Notes under the pieces: generated by a model
The model's database searches: none
The model's input: the letters and a program-made list of their open reading frames with translations, nothing else
Told to the model about the DNA's origin: nothing
Origin: Phycicoccus sp. M110.8
GTDB lineage: Bacteria > Actinomycetota > Actinomycetes > Actinomycetales > Dermatophilaceae
DNA length: 64,000 nt
Direction of reading: 5' to 3'
Assembly (NCBI RefSeq): GCF_032464895.1
Contig: NZ_JAWDIC010000001.1
Span: 1,612,001 to 1,676,000, forward strand
In this document: positions 17,058-26,131 of the stretch, one piece after another
How positions within the stretch are numbered: the first letter of the stretch is position 1
Layout: each line of letters begins with the position of its first letter
Made by a program: the position numbers and the translations under genes

Positions 17058-17998
17058 TGGCGACCGCGACGACGGCCCGCACCGGGCGGGACCAGCTGGA
17101 CGCACCGAGCCGGGCCCTGCAGAAGTCGGGCGCCTGGGCGCGCCGGGCGCCCCTGCTGCCGGCGCTCGCCTTCATCATCGTCATGACCCAGGTGCCGTTC
17201 CTCGCGACCCTGGTCATCTCGTTCATGAACTGGAACGCGTACTACCCGGACGAGCGGGGGTTCGCCGGCTTCGACAACTTCGCCCGCGTGTTCACCGACA
17301 CCAACACCCGCTCGGCCGTGCTCGTCACGATCCTTCTGACCGTCAGCGTGGTCGTCGTCAGCCTCGTCTTGGGCCTGGCGATCGCCCTGCTCCTCGACCG
17401 CAAATTCGCCGGTCGTGGTGCGGTCCGCACCCTGATGATCACCCCGTTCCTCGTGGTGCCGGTCGCGGCGGCGCTGCTGTGGAAGCACGCGCTCTACAAC
17501 CCCGAGTACGGCCTGCTCAACGGGCTGCTCAAGGCGGTGTTCGGCGACAACGCGCCCCAGCCGGACTGGATCACGAACAACCCGCTGATCGCGATCATCG
17601 CCGCCCTGGTGTGGCAGTGGACGCCGTTCATGATGCTGATCCTGCTGGCGGGCCTGCAGAGCCGGCCGCTCGACGTCGTCGAGGCGGCCCGCATCGACGG
17701 GGCCAGCTCGTGGCAGATCTTCCGCAGCATGACCTTGCCGCACCTGCGCCAGTACATCGAGCTCTCGGCGCTGCTCGGCGCGATCTACGTGGTGCAGAAC
17801 TTCGACCACGTCTTCACGATCACGTCCGGCGGCCTCGGCACCGCGAACCTGCCCTACTTCATCTACCAGACCTTCTACACCGCACAGGACTACGGCCGGG
17901 CGTCCGCCGCCGGGGTGGTCGTCGTGATCGGCACCATCCTCATCGCGACCGCCGCGCTGCGCACCGCCTTCAGCCTGTTCAAGGAGGAGACCCGATGA
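17057..17998 (+). CDS. Polyol ABC transporter permease (MalF type)
   Basis: A 313-residue permease with six membrane helices, beginning with PLLPALAFIIVMTQVPFLATL and the characteristic loop ERGFAGFDNFARVFTDTN of mannitol/sorbitol importers (SmoF/MtlF). The EAA loop is SRPLDVVEAARIDGASSWQIF. The ATG at 17057 shares its A with the preceding stop codon, and the end overlaps a 20-codon reading frame by ATGA. It forms the channel with the next permease; no ATPase gene accompanies them. Confidence 0.9.
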   Translation: MATATTARTGRDQLDAPSRALQKSGAWARRAPLLPALAFIIVMTQVPFLATLVISFMNWNAYYPDERGFAGFDNFARVFTDTNTRSAVLVTILLTVSVVVVSLVLGLAIALLLDRKFAGRGAVRTLMITPFLVVPVAAALLWKHALYNPEYGLLNGLLKAVFGDNAPQPDWITNNPLIAIIAALVWQWTPFMMLILLAGLQSRPLDVVEAARIDGASSWQIFRSMTLPHLRQYIELSALLGAIYVVQNFDHVFTITSGGLGTANLPYFIYQTFYTAQDYGRASAAGVVVVIGTILIATAALRTAFSLFKEETR

Positions 17999-18057
17999 CC
18001 GCCCCACACAGTTCTCCGCTCCTTCGTCGCTCCGACACTGCGCGGGGACCCCGATGA
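17995..18057 (+). CDS. 20-residue linking reading frame between the two permeases
   Basis: An open frame of 20 codons (starts MTAPHSSPLLRR) that overlaps the upstream permease stop by ATGA and the downstream permease start by ATGA. The best ribosome binding site of the junction, AAGGAGGAG, stands before this small frame, while no clear one precedes the downstream permease. The frame may therefore carry ribosomes across the gap. Whether the peptide itself has a function cannot be told. Confidence 0.45.
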   Translation: MTAPHSSPLLRRSDTARGPR

Positions 18058-18971
18058 GCACCGCTGCCGAGCCGGAGACCACCGCGACACCGACCGGGGA
18101 GGCTCGCCGGTCCGGCACCGTCCCGGGATCGGGCCCGCGCCAGGACATCCGGTATGCCCGTGCGCCCCGCAGCGGGATGCTCCTCACTGCTGCCGCGTGG
18201 GTGGTGGGGATCCTGTTCGCGCTTCCGGTGCTGTGGATGATCCTCACGTCGTTCCACAAGGAGACCGACGCCGCGAAGAACCCGCCCGACGTGTTCGCAC
18301 CGCTGTCGCTCGACGGCTACCGCACCTTCTTCGACGCGGGCCCGTGGCCGCCGCTGCTCAACTCCCTCACCGCGAGCATCCTGTCGACGGTGCTGGTGCT
18401 GCTGCTGGCCTTCCCGGCCGCCTACGCCCTGTCGATCCGCCCGGTGAAGAAGTGGACCGACGTCCTGTTCTTCTTCCTGTCGACCAAGATGCTGCCGATC
18501 GTGGCGGGCATCCTGCCGCTGTACCTCTTCGCCCAGAAGGTGGGGCTGCTCGACAACATCTGGTGGCTGATCCTGCTCTACACCTCGATGAACCTGCCGA
18601 TCGCCGTCTGGATGCTGCGCTCGTTCCTGGCCGAGGTGCCGGTCGAGATGCTCGAGGCCGCGTCGGTCGACGGCGCGAGCCTCACCCGCACCCTCAAGGA
18701 CATCGTGGCGCCGGTCGTCATGCCGGGGATCGCCTCGGCCGCCCTGATCTGCTTCATCTTCAGCTGGAACGAGCTGCTGCTGGCGCGGGTGCTGACCGGC
18801 ACGGTGGCAGGGACGGCGCCGGTGTTCCTCACCGGCTTCGTCACCAGCCAGGGGCTCTTCCTCGCCAAGGTCTGCGCGGCCTCGTTCGTCGTGTCGCTGC
18901 CCGTCCTGGCAGCCGGTTTCGCCGCCCAGGACAAGCTGGTCCAGGGCCTGTCGATGGGAGCCGTCAAGTGA
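18054..18971 (+). CDS. Polyol ABC transporter permease (MalG type)
   Basis: A 305-residue permease of the SmoG/MtlG kind with a long Pro/Thr-rich N-terminal tail, then six helices. The EAA loop reads AEVPVEMLEAASVDGASLTRTL, and FFFLSTKMLPIVAGILPLYL is typical of polyol importers. Its ATG overlaps the small linking frame and its stop overlaps the dehydrogenase GTG (GTGA), so the operon is translated as a coupled chain. Confidence 0.9.
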   Translation: MSTAAEPETTATPTGEARRSGTVPGSGPRQDIRYARAPRSGMLLTAAAWVVGILFALPVLWMILTSFHKETDAAKNPPDVFAPLSLDGYRTFFDAGPWPPLLNSLTASILSTVLVLLLAFPAAYALSIRPVKKWTDVLFFFLSTKMLPIVAGILPLYLFAQKVGLLDNIWWLILLYTSMNLPIAVWMLRSFLAEVPVEMLEAASVDGASLTRTLKDIVAPVVMPGIASAALICFIFSWNELLLARVLTGTVAGTAPVFLTGFVTSQGLFLAKVCAASFVVSLPVLAAGFAAQDKLVQGLSMGAVK

Positions 18972-20545
18972 CCGGAGCAGCAGCACCCGACCAGGGAGGC
19001 GAAGCTCCGGGCACCACGCCTGTCCCGTTGTCGGACAAGACCGTCGGCGACCTCGACCCGCGCGTTGCCGTCCCGGCATACGACCGGTCGCGGGTGACCG
19101 CGAGCATCGTCCACTTCGGCGTCGGCGGGTTCCACCGCGCGCACCAGGCGATGTACCTCGACGCGCTCATGAACGACGGCGAGGCGCTCGAGTGGGGCCT
19201 GTGCGGGGTCGGGGCGCTGCCGCACGACCGGCGGATCATCGACACGCTGCGGGCGCAGGACGGCCTCTACACGCTCGTCGTCAAGCACCCTGACGGGCAC
19301 CGCGAGCCGCGCGTGATCGGCAGCATCGTCGACCTGCTCTTCGCCCCCGACGACCCCGGCGCGGTCGTGGACCGTCTCGCCGACGAGCGCACCCGCATCG
19401 TGTCGACGACGATCACCGAGGGCGGCTACCTCGTCAACCAGGTCACCGGCGAGTTCGACGCGCAGGACCCGTCGATCCAGGGCGACCTCGCCGCCGACTT
19501 CGCCGCGGGTGACGCACCGACGACGGTGTTCGGCTTCATCACCGCGGGGCTGGACCGCCGGCGCCGGGAGGGACGGGCGCCGTTCACCGTGATGAGCTGC
19601 GACAACCTGCCCGACAACGGCGACGTCGCCCGGCGGATGATCACCGCGTTCGCCCGCCTCAAGGACCCCGAGCTCGCCGACTGGATGGACCGCGAGGTGG
19701 CGTTCCCCAACTGCATGGTCGACCGCATCACCCCGGTCACCGCGCCGGAGGACATCGAGCGGCTCGCCGAGGAGTTCGGGGTCCGCGACGGGTGGCCGGT
19801 CGTCTGCGAGCCGTTCACCCAGTGGGTGCTCGAGGACTCGTTCGGCAGGCAGGGGCGTCCGCCGTTCGAGGACGCCGGGGTGCAGGTGGTGGACGACGTC
19901 GTGCCGTACGAGCTGATGAAGCTGCGGCTGCTCAACGCCAGCCACCAGGCCCTGTGCTACCTCGGCTTCCTCTCCGGGTACCGGTACGCGCACGAGGTCT
20001 GCCAGGACCCGCTCTTCCGCCGGTTCCTGCTGGCCTACATGGAGCGCGAGGGCAGCCCGACCCTGCCGGAGGTGCCGGGGGTCGACCTCGACGCGTACCG
20101 GCACGAGCTCGTCGAGCGGTTCGCCAACCCCGAGGTGCGCGACACCCTCGCCCGGCTGTGCGCCGAGTCCTCCGACCGCATCCCGAAGTGGCTGGTCCCG
20201 GTGATCCGGGAGAACCTGCGCAGCGGCGGCGAGGTCGAGCTCTCCGCGCTCGTCGTCGCCTCGTGGGCCCGGTATGCCGAGGGGCGCGACGAGCAGGGCG
20301 AGCCCATCGAGGTGGTGGACCGGCTCCGGGACCGGGTCATGGCCGCCGCGGCGCGCCAGGGCGAGGACCCGCTCGCCTTCGTCCGCGACCGTGACCTCTT
20401 CGGAGACCTCGCCGACGACGAGCGGTTCGCCGCGGCATACACCTCGGCCCTGGACCGGCTGCACACCGTCGGTGCGCGGGCGACGCTCGAGGCGTGGGAC
20501 GCCGCGCACCGGGCGGCCGAGGTGCCGGGCAGCGGGGCAGACTGA
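18968..20545 (+). CDS. Mannitol/arabinitol-type polyol dehydrogenase
   Basis: A 525-residue member of the long-chain polyol-specific NAD-dependent dehydrogenases (mannitol 2-dehydrogenase, D-arabinitol 4-dehydrogenase, fructuronate reductase). The Rossmann motif is IVHFGVGGFHRAHQA near residues 47-61; NCMVDRITP and the catalytic-lysine segment YELMKLRLLNASHQ (Lys near 318) are family signatures. It oxidises an imported sugar alcohol to a ketose. With xylulokinase in the same operon, D-arabinitol to D-xylulose is the best guess; mannitol to fructose is the alternative. Confidence 0.88.
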   Translation: MTGAAAPDQGGEAPGTTPVPLSDKTVGDLDPRVAVPAYDRSRVTASIVHFGVGGFHRAHQAMYLDALMNDGEALEWGLCGVGALPHDRRIIDTLRAQDGLYTLVVKHPDGHREPRVIGSIVDLLFAPDDPGAVVDRLADERTRIVSTTITEGGYLVNQVTGEFDAQDPSIQGDLAADFAAGDAPTTVFGFITAGLDRRRREGRAPFTVMSCDNLPDNGDVARRMITAFARLKDPELADWMDREVAFPNCMVDRITPVTAPEDIERLAEEFGVRDGWPVVCEPFTQWVLEDSFGRQGRPPFEDAGVQVVDDVVPYELMKLRLLNASHQALCYLGFLSGYRYAHEVCQDPLFRRFLLAYMEREGSPTLPEVPGVDLDAYRHELVERFANPEVRDTLARLCAESSDRIPKWLVPVIRENLRSGGEVELSALVVASWARYAEGRDEQGEPIEVVDRLRDRVMAAAARQGEDPLAFVRDRDLFGDLADDERFAAAYTSALDRLHTVGARATLEAWDAAHRAAEVPGSGAD

Positions 20546-20549
20546 CCGC

Positions 20550-21572
20550 ATGCGCGTCGCAGTCCTGACCTCGCCCGGCGTCGTCGAGCTCCACGAGCGC
20601 CCCGACCCGGTGCCCGCCCGCGACGAGGTGCTCGTGCGCGTCCGGGCCGTCGGCGTGTGCGGCTCCGACACCCACTACTTCGACCACGGCCGCATCGGGC
20701 GGTTCATCGTCGAGTCGCCGCTCGTCCTCGGCCACGAGGCAGCCGGGGTCGTCGAGGCAGTGGGCGAGGACGTCGACCCCGCGCGGGTCGGACAGCGGGT
20801 GTCGGTCGAGCCCGGCGTGCCGTGCCGGTCGTGCGAGCAGTGCCTCGCCGGGCGGTACAACCTGTGCCCCGACATGGTGTTCCACGCGACCCCGCCGGTC
20901 GACGGCTCGCTCGCCGAGCTGGTCGCGATCCACCACGCGTTCGCCCACCCCGTGCCCGACTCGGTCAGCGACCTCGAGGCCGCGCTGTGCGAGCCGCTGT
21001 CCGTGGGCGTCTGGGCCTGCCGCAAGGGCTCCGTCGGGCCCGGGTCGCGGGTGCTGGTCACCGGCGCGGGCCCGATCGGGCTGGTGTGCGTGCAGGTCGC
21101 CCGGGCGGCGGGGGCCAGCGAGGTCGTCGTCGCCGACATCAACCCCGACCGGCTCGCGGTGGCACGTGAGCTCGGCGCGACTGGCACCGTCGACTCCGGC
21201 GAGCAGGCGCTCGCCGAGGCGTATGCCGGTGGGCCGGCTCCCGAGGTGCTGCTCGAGTGCTCAGGGCACCCGGGGGCGACGGTGGACGGCATCCGCGCGC
21301 TCGCGCCGGCCGGTCGCGCGGTGCTCGTCGGCATGGGCGGTGACGAGCTGCCCCTGCCCCTGTCCGTGGTGCAGGAGCGCGAGCTGGTCGTCACCGGCAC
21401 GTTCCGGTACGCCGGGACCTGGCCCACCGCGATCGCCCTCGTCGCCTCGGGGCAGGTCGACCTCGAGCGGCTGGTGACCGGCCGGTTCCCCCTGGCCGAC
21501 ACCGCCGCCGCCCTCACCGCCGCCCGGGACACTCCCGGGTCGGTCAAGTCCGTCATCGAGCCGCAGTCATGA
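20550..21572 (+). CDS. Zinc-dependent polyol (sorbitol/xylitol-type) dehydrogenase
   Basis: A 340-residue medium-chain zinc alcohol dehydrogenase. Catalytic zinc ligands appear in VCGSDTHYF and LGHEAAG; the four structural-zinc cysteines are in [16 protein letters not shown]; the cofactor motif is [15 protein letters not shown]. Sequence style is that of L-iditol 2-dehydrogenase/xylitol dehydrogenase, which turn polyols into ketoses. It starts five bases after the preceding dehydrogenase, and its stop overlaps the next ATG (ATGA). Confidence 0.85.
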   Translation: MRVAVLTSPGVVELHERPDPVPARDEVLVRVRAVGVCGSDTHYFDHGRIGRFIVESPLVLGHEAAGVVEAVGEDVDPARVGQRVSVEPGVPCRSCEQCLAGRYNLCPDMVFHATPPVDGSLAELVAIHHAFAHPVPDSVSDLEAALCEPLSVGVWACRKGSVGPGSRVLVTGAGPIGLVCVQVARAAGASEVVVADINPDRLAVARELGATGTVDSGEQALAEAYAGGPAPEVLLECSGHPGATVDGIRALAPAGRAVLVGMGGDELPLPLSVVQERELVVTGTFRYAGTWPTAIALVASGQVDLERLVTGRFPLADTAAALTAARDTPGSVKSVIEPQS

Positions 21573-22624
21573 GCCTGCCGGCGACCATGCGGGGCGTGCG
21601 GCTGCCCGGCGACAGCACCGTCGAGCACGTGACGGTCGACGTGCCCACGCCCGGTCACGGCCAGGTGCTGCTGCGGATGCGCGCGTCCTCGATCTGCGGC
21701 AGCGACATCCGCGCCATCTACCGCGAGCACCTCGGCCACGGCGCCGAGGCGTACCAGGGCGTCGTCGCCGGTCACGAGCCGTGCGGTGAGGTGGTCGAGG
21801 TCGGGCCCGGAGGGCGGAGCCTGGCCGTCGGCGACCGCGTGGTCGTCTACCACATCGCCGGGTGCGGGATGTGCGACGAGTGCCGTCGTGGGTATGCCGT
21901 GGGCTGCCTCTCGCCGTTCCGCGCCGCGCACGGTTGGCAGCGCGACGGCGGCCACGCGGAGTACCTCCTCGCCGAGGAGGCGTCCTGCCTGCAGCTGCCG
22001 GAGCCGCTGACCTTCGTCGACGGGGCGCTGGTGTCCTGCGGGTTCGGCACGGCGTACGAGGGGCTGCTGCGGGCGGGCGTGTCCGGTCGCGACCGGCTGC
22101 TCGTCACGGGTCTGGGCCCGGTCGGGCTGGCCGCGGCGATGCTCGGCAGGGCGCTGGGGGCGACGACGGTCGTCGGGACCGACACCTCCCCGGAGCGGGT
22201 CGCGCTGGCGGCGGGGCTCGGGCTGGTCGACGTGGCCGTGACCGCGGACGAGGTCGACGAGGCCGTGGCGGCCGCCACCGGCGGGGAGGGCTGCGAGGTC
22301 GCCGTCGACTGCTCCGGCGCCGCGCCGGCTCGCGTGGCCGCGCTGCGCAACACCCGCCGCTGGGGCCGGTGCGTGTTCGTCGGCGAAGGAGGACGCGTGG
22401 ACTTCGCCGTGTCGGACCTGCTGATCCACAAGCAGGTCACGCTGCACGGCTCCTGGGTGACGTCGCTGCAGCACATGGACGAGCTGCTCCACCTGCTCGT
22501 GCGCACCGGCCTGCACCCCGAGGTGGTCGTGACGCACCGGTACTCGCTCGCGGAGGCGGGCACGGCATACGAGGTCGCGGACGCCGGCTCCGCCGGCAAG
22601 GTCTGCATCGTGATGGAGGACTGA
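21569..22624 (+). CDS. Zinc-dependent alcohol dehydrogenase, second copy
   Basis: A 351-residue medium-chain dehydrogenase, clearly a different paralogue from the gene before it. Zinc ligands are in [23 protein letters not shown] and [16 protein letters not shown]; the nucleotide-binding motif is [12 protein letters not shown]. It may act on a second polyol or interconvert intermediates; threonine-dehydrogenase-like and galactitol-type enzymes share this layout. Coupled to the xylulokinase gene, whose GTG directly follows its TGA. Confidence 0.82.
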   Translation: MSLPATMRGVRLPGDSTVEHVTVDVPTPGHGQVLLRMRASSICGSDIRAIYREHLGHGAEAYQGVVAGHEPCGEVVEVGPGGRSLAVGDRVVVYHIAGCGMCDECRRGYAVGCLSPFRAAHGWQRDGGHAEYLLAEEASCLQLPEPLTFVDGALVSCGFGTAYEGLLRAGVSGRDRLLVTGLGPVGLAAAMLGRALGATTVVGTDTSPERVALAAGLGLVDVAVTADEVDEAVAAATGGEGCEVAVDCSGAAPARVAALRNTRRWGRCVFVGEGGRVDFAVSDLLIHKQVTLHGSWVTSLQHMDELLHLLVRTGLHPEVVVTHRYSLAEAGTAYEVADAGSAGKVCIVMED

Positions 22625-24055
22625 GTGGGCACCAGCACCGACCCGACCGCACCGACGCTCGTCGCCGGGGTCGACTCCTCGACCCAGTCCTGCAAGGTGG
22701 TCGTCTGCGACGCGGCGACGGGCCGGGTGGTCCGGACCGGGCGGGCGCCCCACCCCGACGGCACCCAGGTGCACCCCGAGCGGTGGTGGGAGGCCTACCT
22801 CGCCGCCACCGCCGACGGCCTGCTCGAGGGCGTGTCGGCGATCGCGGTCGGCGGCCAGCAGCACGGTCTCGTGGCGCTCGACGAGGACGACGAGGTGCTG
22901 CGGGAGGCGATGCTGTGGAACGACACGAGCTCCGCGCAGGCCTCCCGCGACCTGATTGAGGAGCTGGGCGGCGCAGCCGAGTGGGTCGACCGGACCGGCC
23001 TGGTGCCGGTGCCGAGCTTCACCGTCACCAAGGTGCGCTGGCTGGCCGAGCACGAACCGCAGCACGCCGAGCGGTTGGCGAGGGTCGTCCTCCCGCACGA
23101 CTGGCTGACCTCACGGATCCTGAAGCAGGGCAACGGGTTCCGAGAGCACGTGACGGACCGCGGCGACGCGTCCGGCACCGGGTACTTCTCGGCCGTCGAC
23201 GACGCCTACCTGCCCGACCTGCAGCGGCTGGCGCTCGGGCGCGAGTTCGGGACGCCGCGCGTGCTGGGGCCGGCCCAGGAGGCAGGCCGGACCGAGTCCG
23301 GGATGGTCGTCGGGCCGGGGACCGGGGACAACGCCGGGGCCGCCCTCGGCCTGGGGCTGCGGCGCGGCGACGTCGTGGTGTCCCTGGGCACGAGCGGGGC
23401 GGTGTTCGCCGACGCCGCGAGCCCGGTGCGGGACGCGAGCGGCGACGTGGCCGGGTTCGCGAGCGCGAGCGGCGGCTTCCTGCCCCTGATGTGCACCCTC
23501 AACGCCGCCCGGGTGCTGACGGCGGCGGCGCAGCTCGCGGGGACCGACCTCGCCGGCCTCGACCGGCTCGCCCTCGCGGCGGAGCCCGGCGCCGGCGGGC
23601 TGAGCCTGCTGCCCTACCTCGACGGCGAGCGGACCCCCAACCTGCCGCACGCGACCGGCACCCTCGGTGGCCTGACCCGCACGAACGCCACCCCGGAGAA
23701 CCTCGCCCGCGCCGCCGTCGAGGGCATGCTCGCCAACCTGGTCGCGGGGGTCGAGGCCCTGCGGGCGCTGGGCACGCCGGTCGAGCGCGTGCTGCTCATC
23801 GGTGGGGCTTCGGCGTCGGCAGCGGTCCGCGAGGTGGCCCGGTCGCTGTTCGGCGTGCCGGTCGCGGTGCCCGAGCCCGGCGAGTACGTCGGGCTCGGGG
23901 CAGCGCGCCAGGCCGCGTGGGTGCTGTCGGGATCGGCGGGGCCGCCGGCGTGGCAGGTGCGGGTCGAGGAGACCCTCGACCCGGCGGACGACGGCTCGTC
24001 CGCCGAGGTCCTGGGCCGGTATGCCGCGCTGCTCGCCACCGTCCACGACCGCTGA
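22625..24055 (+). CDS. xylB: Xylulokinase
   Basis: A 476-residue FGGY-family sugar kinase. The N-terminal phosphate-binding segment is AGVDSSTQSCKVVVCD, followed by IAVGGQQHGLVALD and DTSSAQ, typical of xylulokinases; the C-terminal domain has SLGTSGAVFA and LIGGASASAAVREVA. It phosphorylates D-xylulose to D-xylulose 5-phosphate for the pentose phosphate pathway, completing the route from the polyol dehydrogenases. It is the last gene of the operon, ending 34 bases before a convergent MFS gene. Confidence 0.9.
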   Translation: MGTSTDPTAPTLVAGVDSSTQSCKVVVCDAATGRVVRTGRAPHPDGTQVHPERWWEAYLAATADGLLEGVSAIAVGGQQHGLVALDEDDEVLREAMLWNDTSSAQASRDLIEELGGAAEWVDRTGLVPVPSFTVTKVRWLAEHEPQHAERLARVVLPHDWLTSRILKQGNGFREHVTDRGDASGTGYFSAVDDAYLPDLQRLALGREFGTPRVLGPAQEAGRTESGMVVGPGTGDNAGAALGLGLRRGDVVVSLGTSGAVFADAASPVRDASGDVAGFASASGGFLPLMCTLNAARVLTAAAQLAGTDLAGLDRLALAAEPGAGGLSLLPYLDGERTPNLPHATGTLGGLTRTNATPENLARAAVEGMLANLVAGVEALRALGTPVERVLLIGGASASAAVREVARSLFGVPVAVPEPGEYVGLGAARQAAWVLSGSAGPPAWQVRVEETLDPADDGSSAEVLGRYAALLATVHDR

Positions 24056-24089
24056 CCGCGGGTCCCGTGGAAGCGCCGGCTCGCCGGGG

Positions 24090-25316
24090 TCAGGCGGAAA
24101 CGGTGTGCCGCTCCGTGGCCGCGTCGGCCGGGGCAGCGCTGCCGGTACCCGGCTCCGCGACCGCGCGGCGCGACCGACGGGCCAGCTGGTCCGCGACGAC
24201 CAGCACCACGAGGGCGCCGAGGCTCAGGCCCGCCCCGTCCCACAACGTGGAGGCGTAGCCGAGGCCGGCCGAGATCGTCAGGCCGCCGAGCCACGCCCCC
24301 GCCGCGTTGCCCACGTTGAACGCCGCGATGTTGGCACCGCTGGCCAGGGTCGGTGCCGACCCGGCATACGCCATGATCCGCATCTGCAGCCCCGGCACGG
24401 TGGCGAAACCGAACGCGCCCATGAGGACGAGCGAGACGACGGCCAGGACGGGCGAGGAGGCGGTGAGCGCGAAGACCGCCATGACGACCGTGAGCGCGGC
24501 GAGGACCACGGCCAGGGTGACGGGGACGGAACGGTCCGCCGCCCGACCTCCGGCCCAGTTGCCGGCGAACAGGCCCACGCCGAAGAGGACGAGCAGCCAC
24601 GGCACGGTCGTCGCGGCGAACCCGGAGACCGACGTCAGCGTGTAGGCGATGTAGGTGAACGCCCCGAACATGCCGCCGAAGCCGAGCACGGTGACGAGCA
24701 GGGACAGCCACACCTGGCCGGACCGGAACGCGCCGAGCTCCCCGCGCAGGCCCGCTGCGCCGCGCTCGGCCGGCTGCGACGGGACGAGGGTGGCCATGCC
24801 GGCGAGCGCGAGCACGCCGATGACCGTGATCGCCCAGAACGTCGAGCGCCAGCCGAGCTGCTGCCCGAGCAGCGTGCCGAGCGGGACGCCGAGGACGTTG
24901 GCGGTCGTGAGCCCGGCGAACATCATCGCGATGGCGCCGGCCTTCTTCTCCGGCGCGACCAGCGAGGCCGCGACGACCGAGCCGATGCCGAAGAAGGCGC
25001 CGTGGGTGAGGGCCGCGAGCACGCGACCGAGCAGCATGACCTCGTAGGTGGGCGCCACGGCGGAGACGAGGTTCCCGGCGATGAACAGCACCATGAGGGC
25101 GGTCAGGACGTGCTTGCGGTTGAAGCGGGTGACGGCGGCGGTGAGGCCGACCGCACCCACGGCGACGCTCAGTGCGTAGCCGGAGATGAGCCAGCCGGCG
25201 GCGGCCTCGTCGACGTGGAAGTCGGCGGCCACCTCGGGGAGCAGCCCGGCGATGACGAACTCGGTGAGTCCGATGCCGAAGCCCCCGATGGCGAGGGCGA
25301 GCAGGGCGAGGGGCAT
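24090..25316 (-). CDS. MFS exporter, DHA1 (arabinose/chloramphenicol efflux) type
   Basis: A 408-residue transporter with about twelve hydrophobic helices. It begins LALLALAIGGFGIGLTEFVI and carries GLLPEVAADFHV and GRVLAALTHGAFFGIGSVVAA, the marks of the AraJ/YdhP/Cmr drug efflux branch of the major facilitator superfamily. Substrate unknown. ATG 25316 follows GGAGGACCCC. It is divergent from a MarR-type regulator, and a good promoter (TTGCAA, 17 bases, TATCTT) overlaps the operator between them, so MarR repression is likely. Confidence 0.88.
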   Translation of the reverse strand: MPLALLALAIGGFGIGLTEFVIAGLLPEVAADFHVDEAAAGWLISGYALSVAVGAVGLTAAVTRFNRKHVLTALMVLFIAGNLVSAVAPTYEVMLLGRVLAALTHGAFFGIGSVVAASLVAPEKKAGAIAMMFAGLTTANVLGVPLGTLLGQQLGWRSTFWAITVIGVLALAGMATLVPSQPAERGAAGLRGELGAFRSGQVWLSLLVTVLGFGGMFGAFTYIAYTLTSVSGFAATTVPWLLVLFGVGLFAGNWAGGRAADRSVPVTLAVVLAALTVVMAVFALTASSPVLAVVSLVLMGAFGFATVPGLQMRIMAYAGSAPTLASGANIAAFNVGNAAGAWLGGLTISAGLGYASTLWDGAGLSLGALVVLVVADQLARRSRRAVAEPGTGSAAPADAATERHTVSA

Positions 25317-25422
25317 GACAGGGGTCCTCCAGGGTCGGGAGATGGGTCCGGGCGCGGCACGGAGCGCGCCCCGCGGCCGGCGCCGGTCCTCGTCGACCCA
25401 CCGTGCCGCGTGCCGGTATGCC

Positions 25423-25466
25423 GCGTGTGCAACTACCGGCGTCGACAGCAAGATAGTTGCACACGC
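25423..25466. promoter_or_regulatory. MarR-type operator: 13-base inverted repeat
   Basis: GCGTGTGCAACTA at 25423-25435 and its exact reverse complement at 25454-25466 flank an 18-base centre, with a further TTGCAA half-site at 25473. The pair lies between the divergent MFS exporter and MarR genes and covers the exporter's predicted -10 element. Confidence 0.75.
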
Positions 25467-25478
25467 GCTATGTTGCAA
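25450..25478 (-). promoter_or_regulatory. Predicted promoter of the MFS exporter
   Basis: Read on the minus strand: -35 TTGCAA (25478-25473), a 17-base spacer, and -10 TATCTT (25455-25450). The inverted-repeat half-site lies in the spacer and touches the -10, a standard position for repression. Confidence 0.6.
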
Positions 25479-25556
25479 AAGCGCGTTAGACTGGTGGCAA
25501 CGACGACGCTGACGAACCGCGCCCCCGGCGCGGCGCACCACCCAGGAGGAGGAGCC

Positions 25557-26006
25557 ATGGGCATCGCCGACGACGCGGTCGAGGTCCGCGCCCAGGGGTG
25601 GCGCACCCTGGCGGCGCTGCACGGGCTCCTCGAGGCGGCCCTCGAGCGCGAGCTCACCAGCGCCCACGACCTCTCCGTCGTCGAGTACACCGTGCTCGAC
25701 GCCCTCTCCCGGCAGGACGGCTGGCACCTGCGCATGTCCCAGCTCGCCCGGGCCGCCGCCCTGTCGAGCTCGGCGACCACGCGCCTCGTGACGCGGCTCG
25801 AGGACCGCAAGCTGCTCAAGCGGATCCTGTGCGAGGACGACCGGCGCGGGATCTACACCGAGCTCACCCCGGCGGGTTCGCGACTGCTGGCCGCGGCTCG
25901 CCCGACCCACGACCGGGTGCTCGAGCAGGCGCTGGAGCAGGCGGTGCAGACGCCCGAGCTCGCCCCGCTCGTCGACGCCCTGCACCGCCTGCCCGCCCCG
26001 GCCTGA
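25557..26006 (+). CDS. MarR-family transcriptional regulator
   Basis: A 149-residue winged-helix regulator. The recognition region LRMSQLARAAALSSSATTRLVTRL (residues about 61-84) and the wing KRILCEDDRRGIYTELTPAG match the MarR family. It probably represses its own gene and the divergent MFS exporter and responds to a small toxic compound. ATG 25557 follows CAGGAGGAGGAGCC, a very strong ribosome binding site. Confidence 0.9.
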   Translation: MGIADDAVEVRAQGWRTLAALHGLLEAALERELTSAHDLSVVEYTVLDALSRQDGWHLRMSQLARAAALSSSATTRLVTRLEDRKLLKRILCEDDRRGIYTELTPAGSRLLAAARPTHDRVLEQALEQAVQTPELAPLVDALHRLPAPA

Positions 26007-26045
26007 CCCCCACCTCAGCCGCCCCCCACCGGCCGTTGTCCCCGG

Positions 26046-26093
26046 GTCCTTGAAGGGTTTCCCGCCCCCTGGGGTGGAGAACCCTTCAAGGAC
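26046..26093. terminator. Bidirectional terminator hairpin
   Basis: GTCCTTGAAGGGTT / AACCCTTCAAGGAC, perfect 14-base arms around a 20-base loop, between the convergent MarR and SpoIID-like genes. Confidence 0.75.
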
Positions 26094-26131
26094 TGCCGGG
26101 TGGGGTGGCGTCGGTGGGGTGAGCCGGCGCC

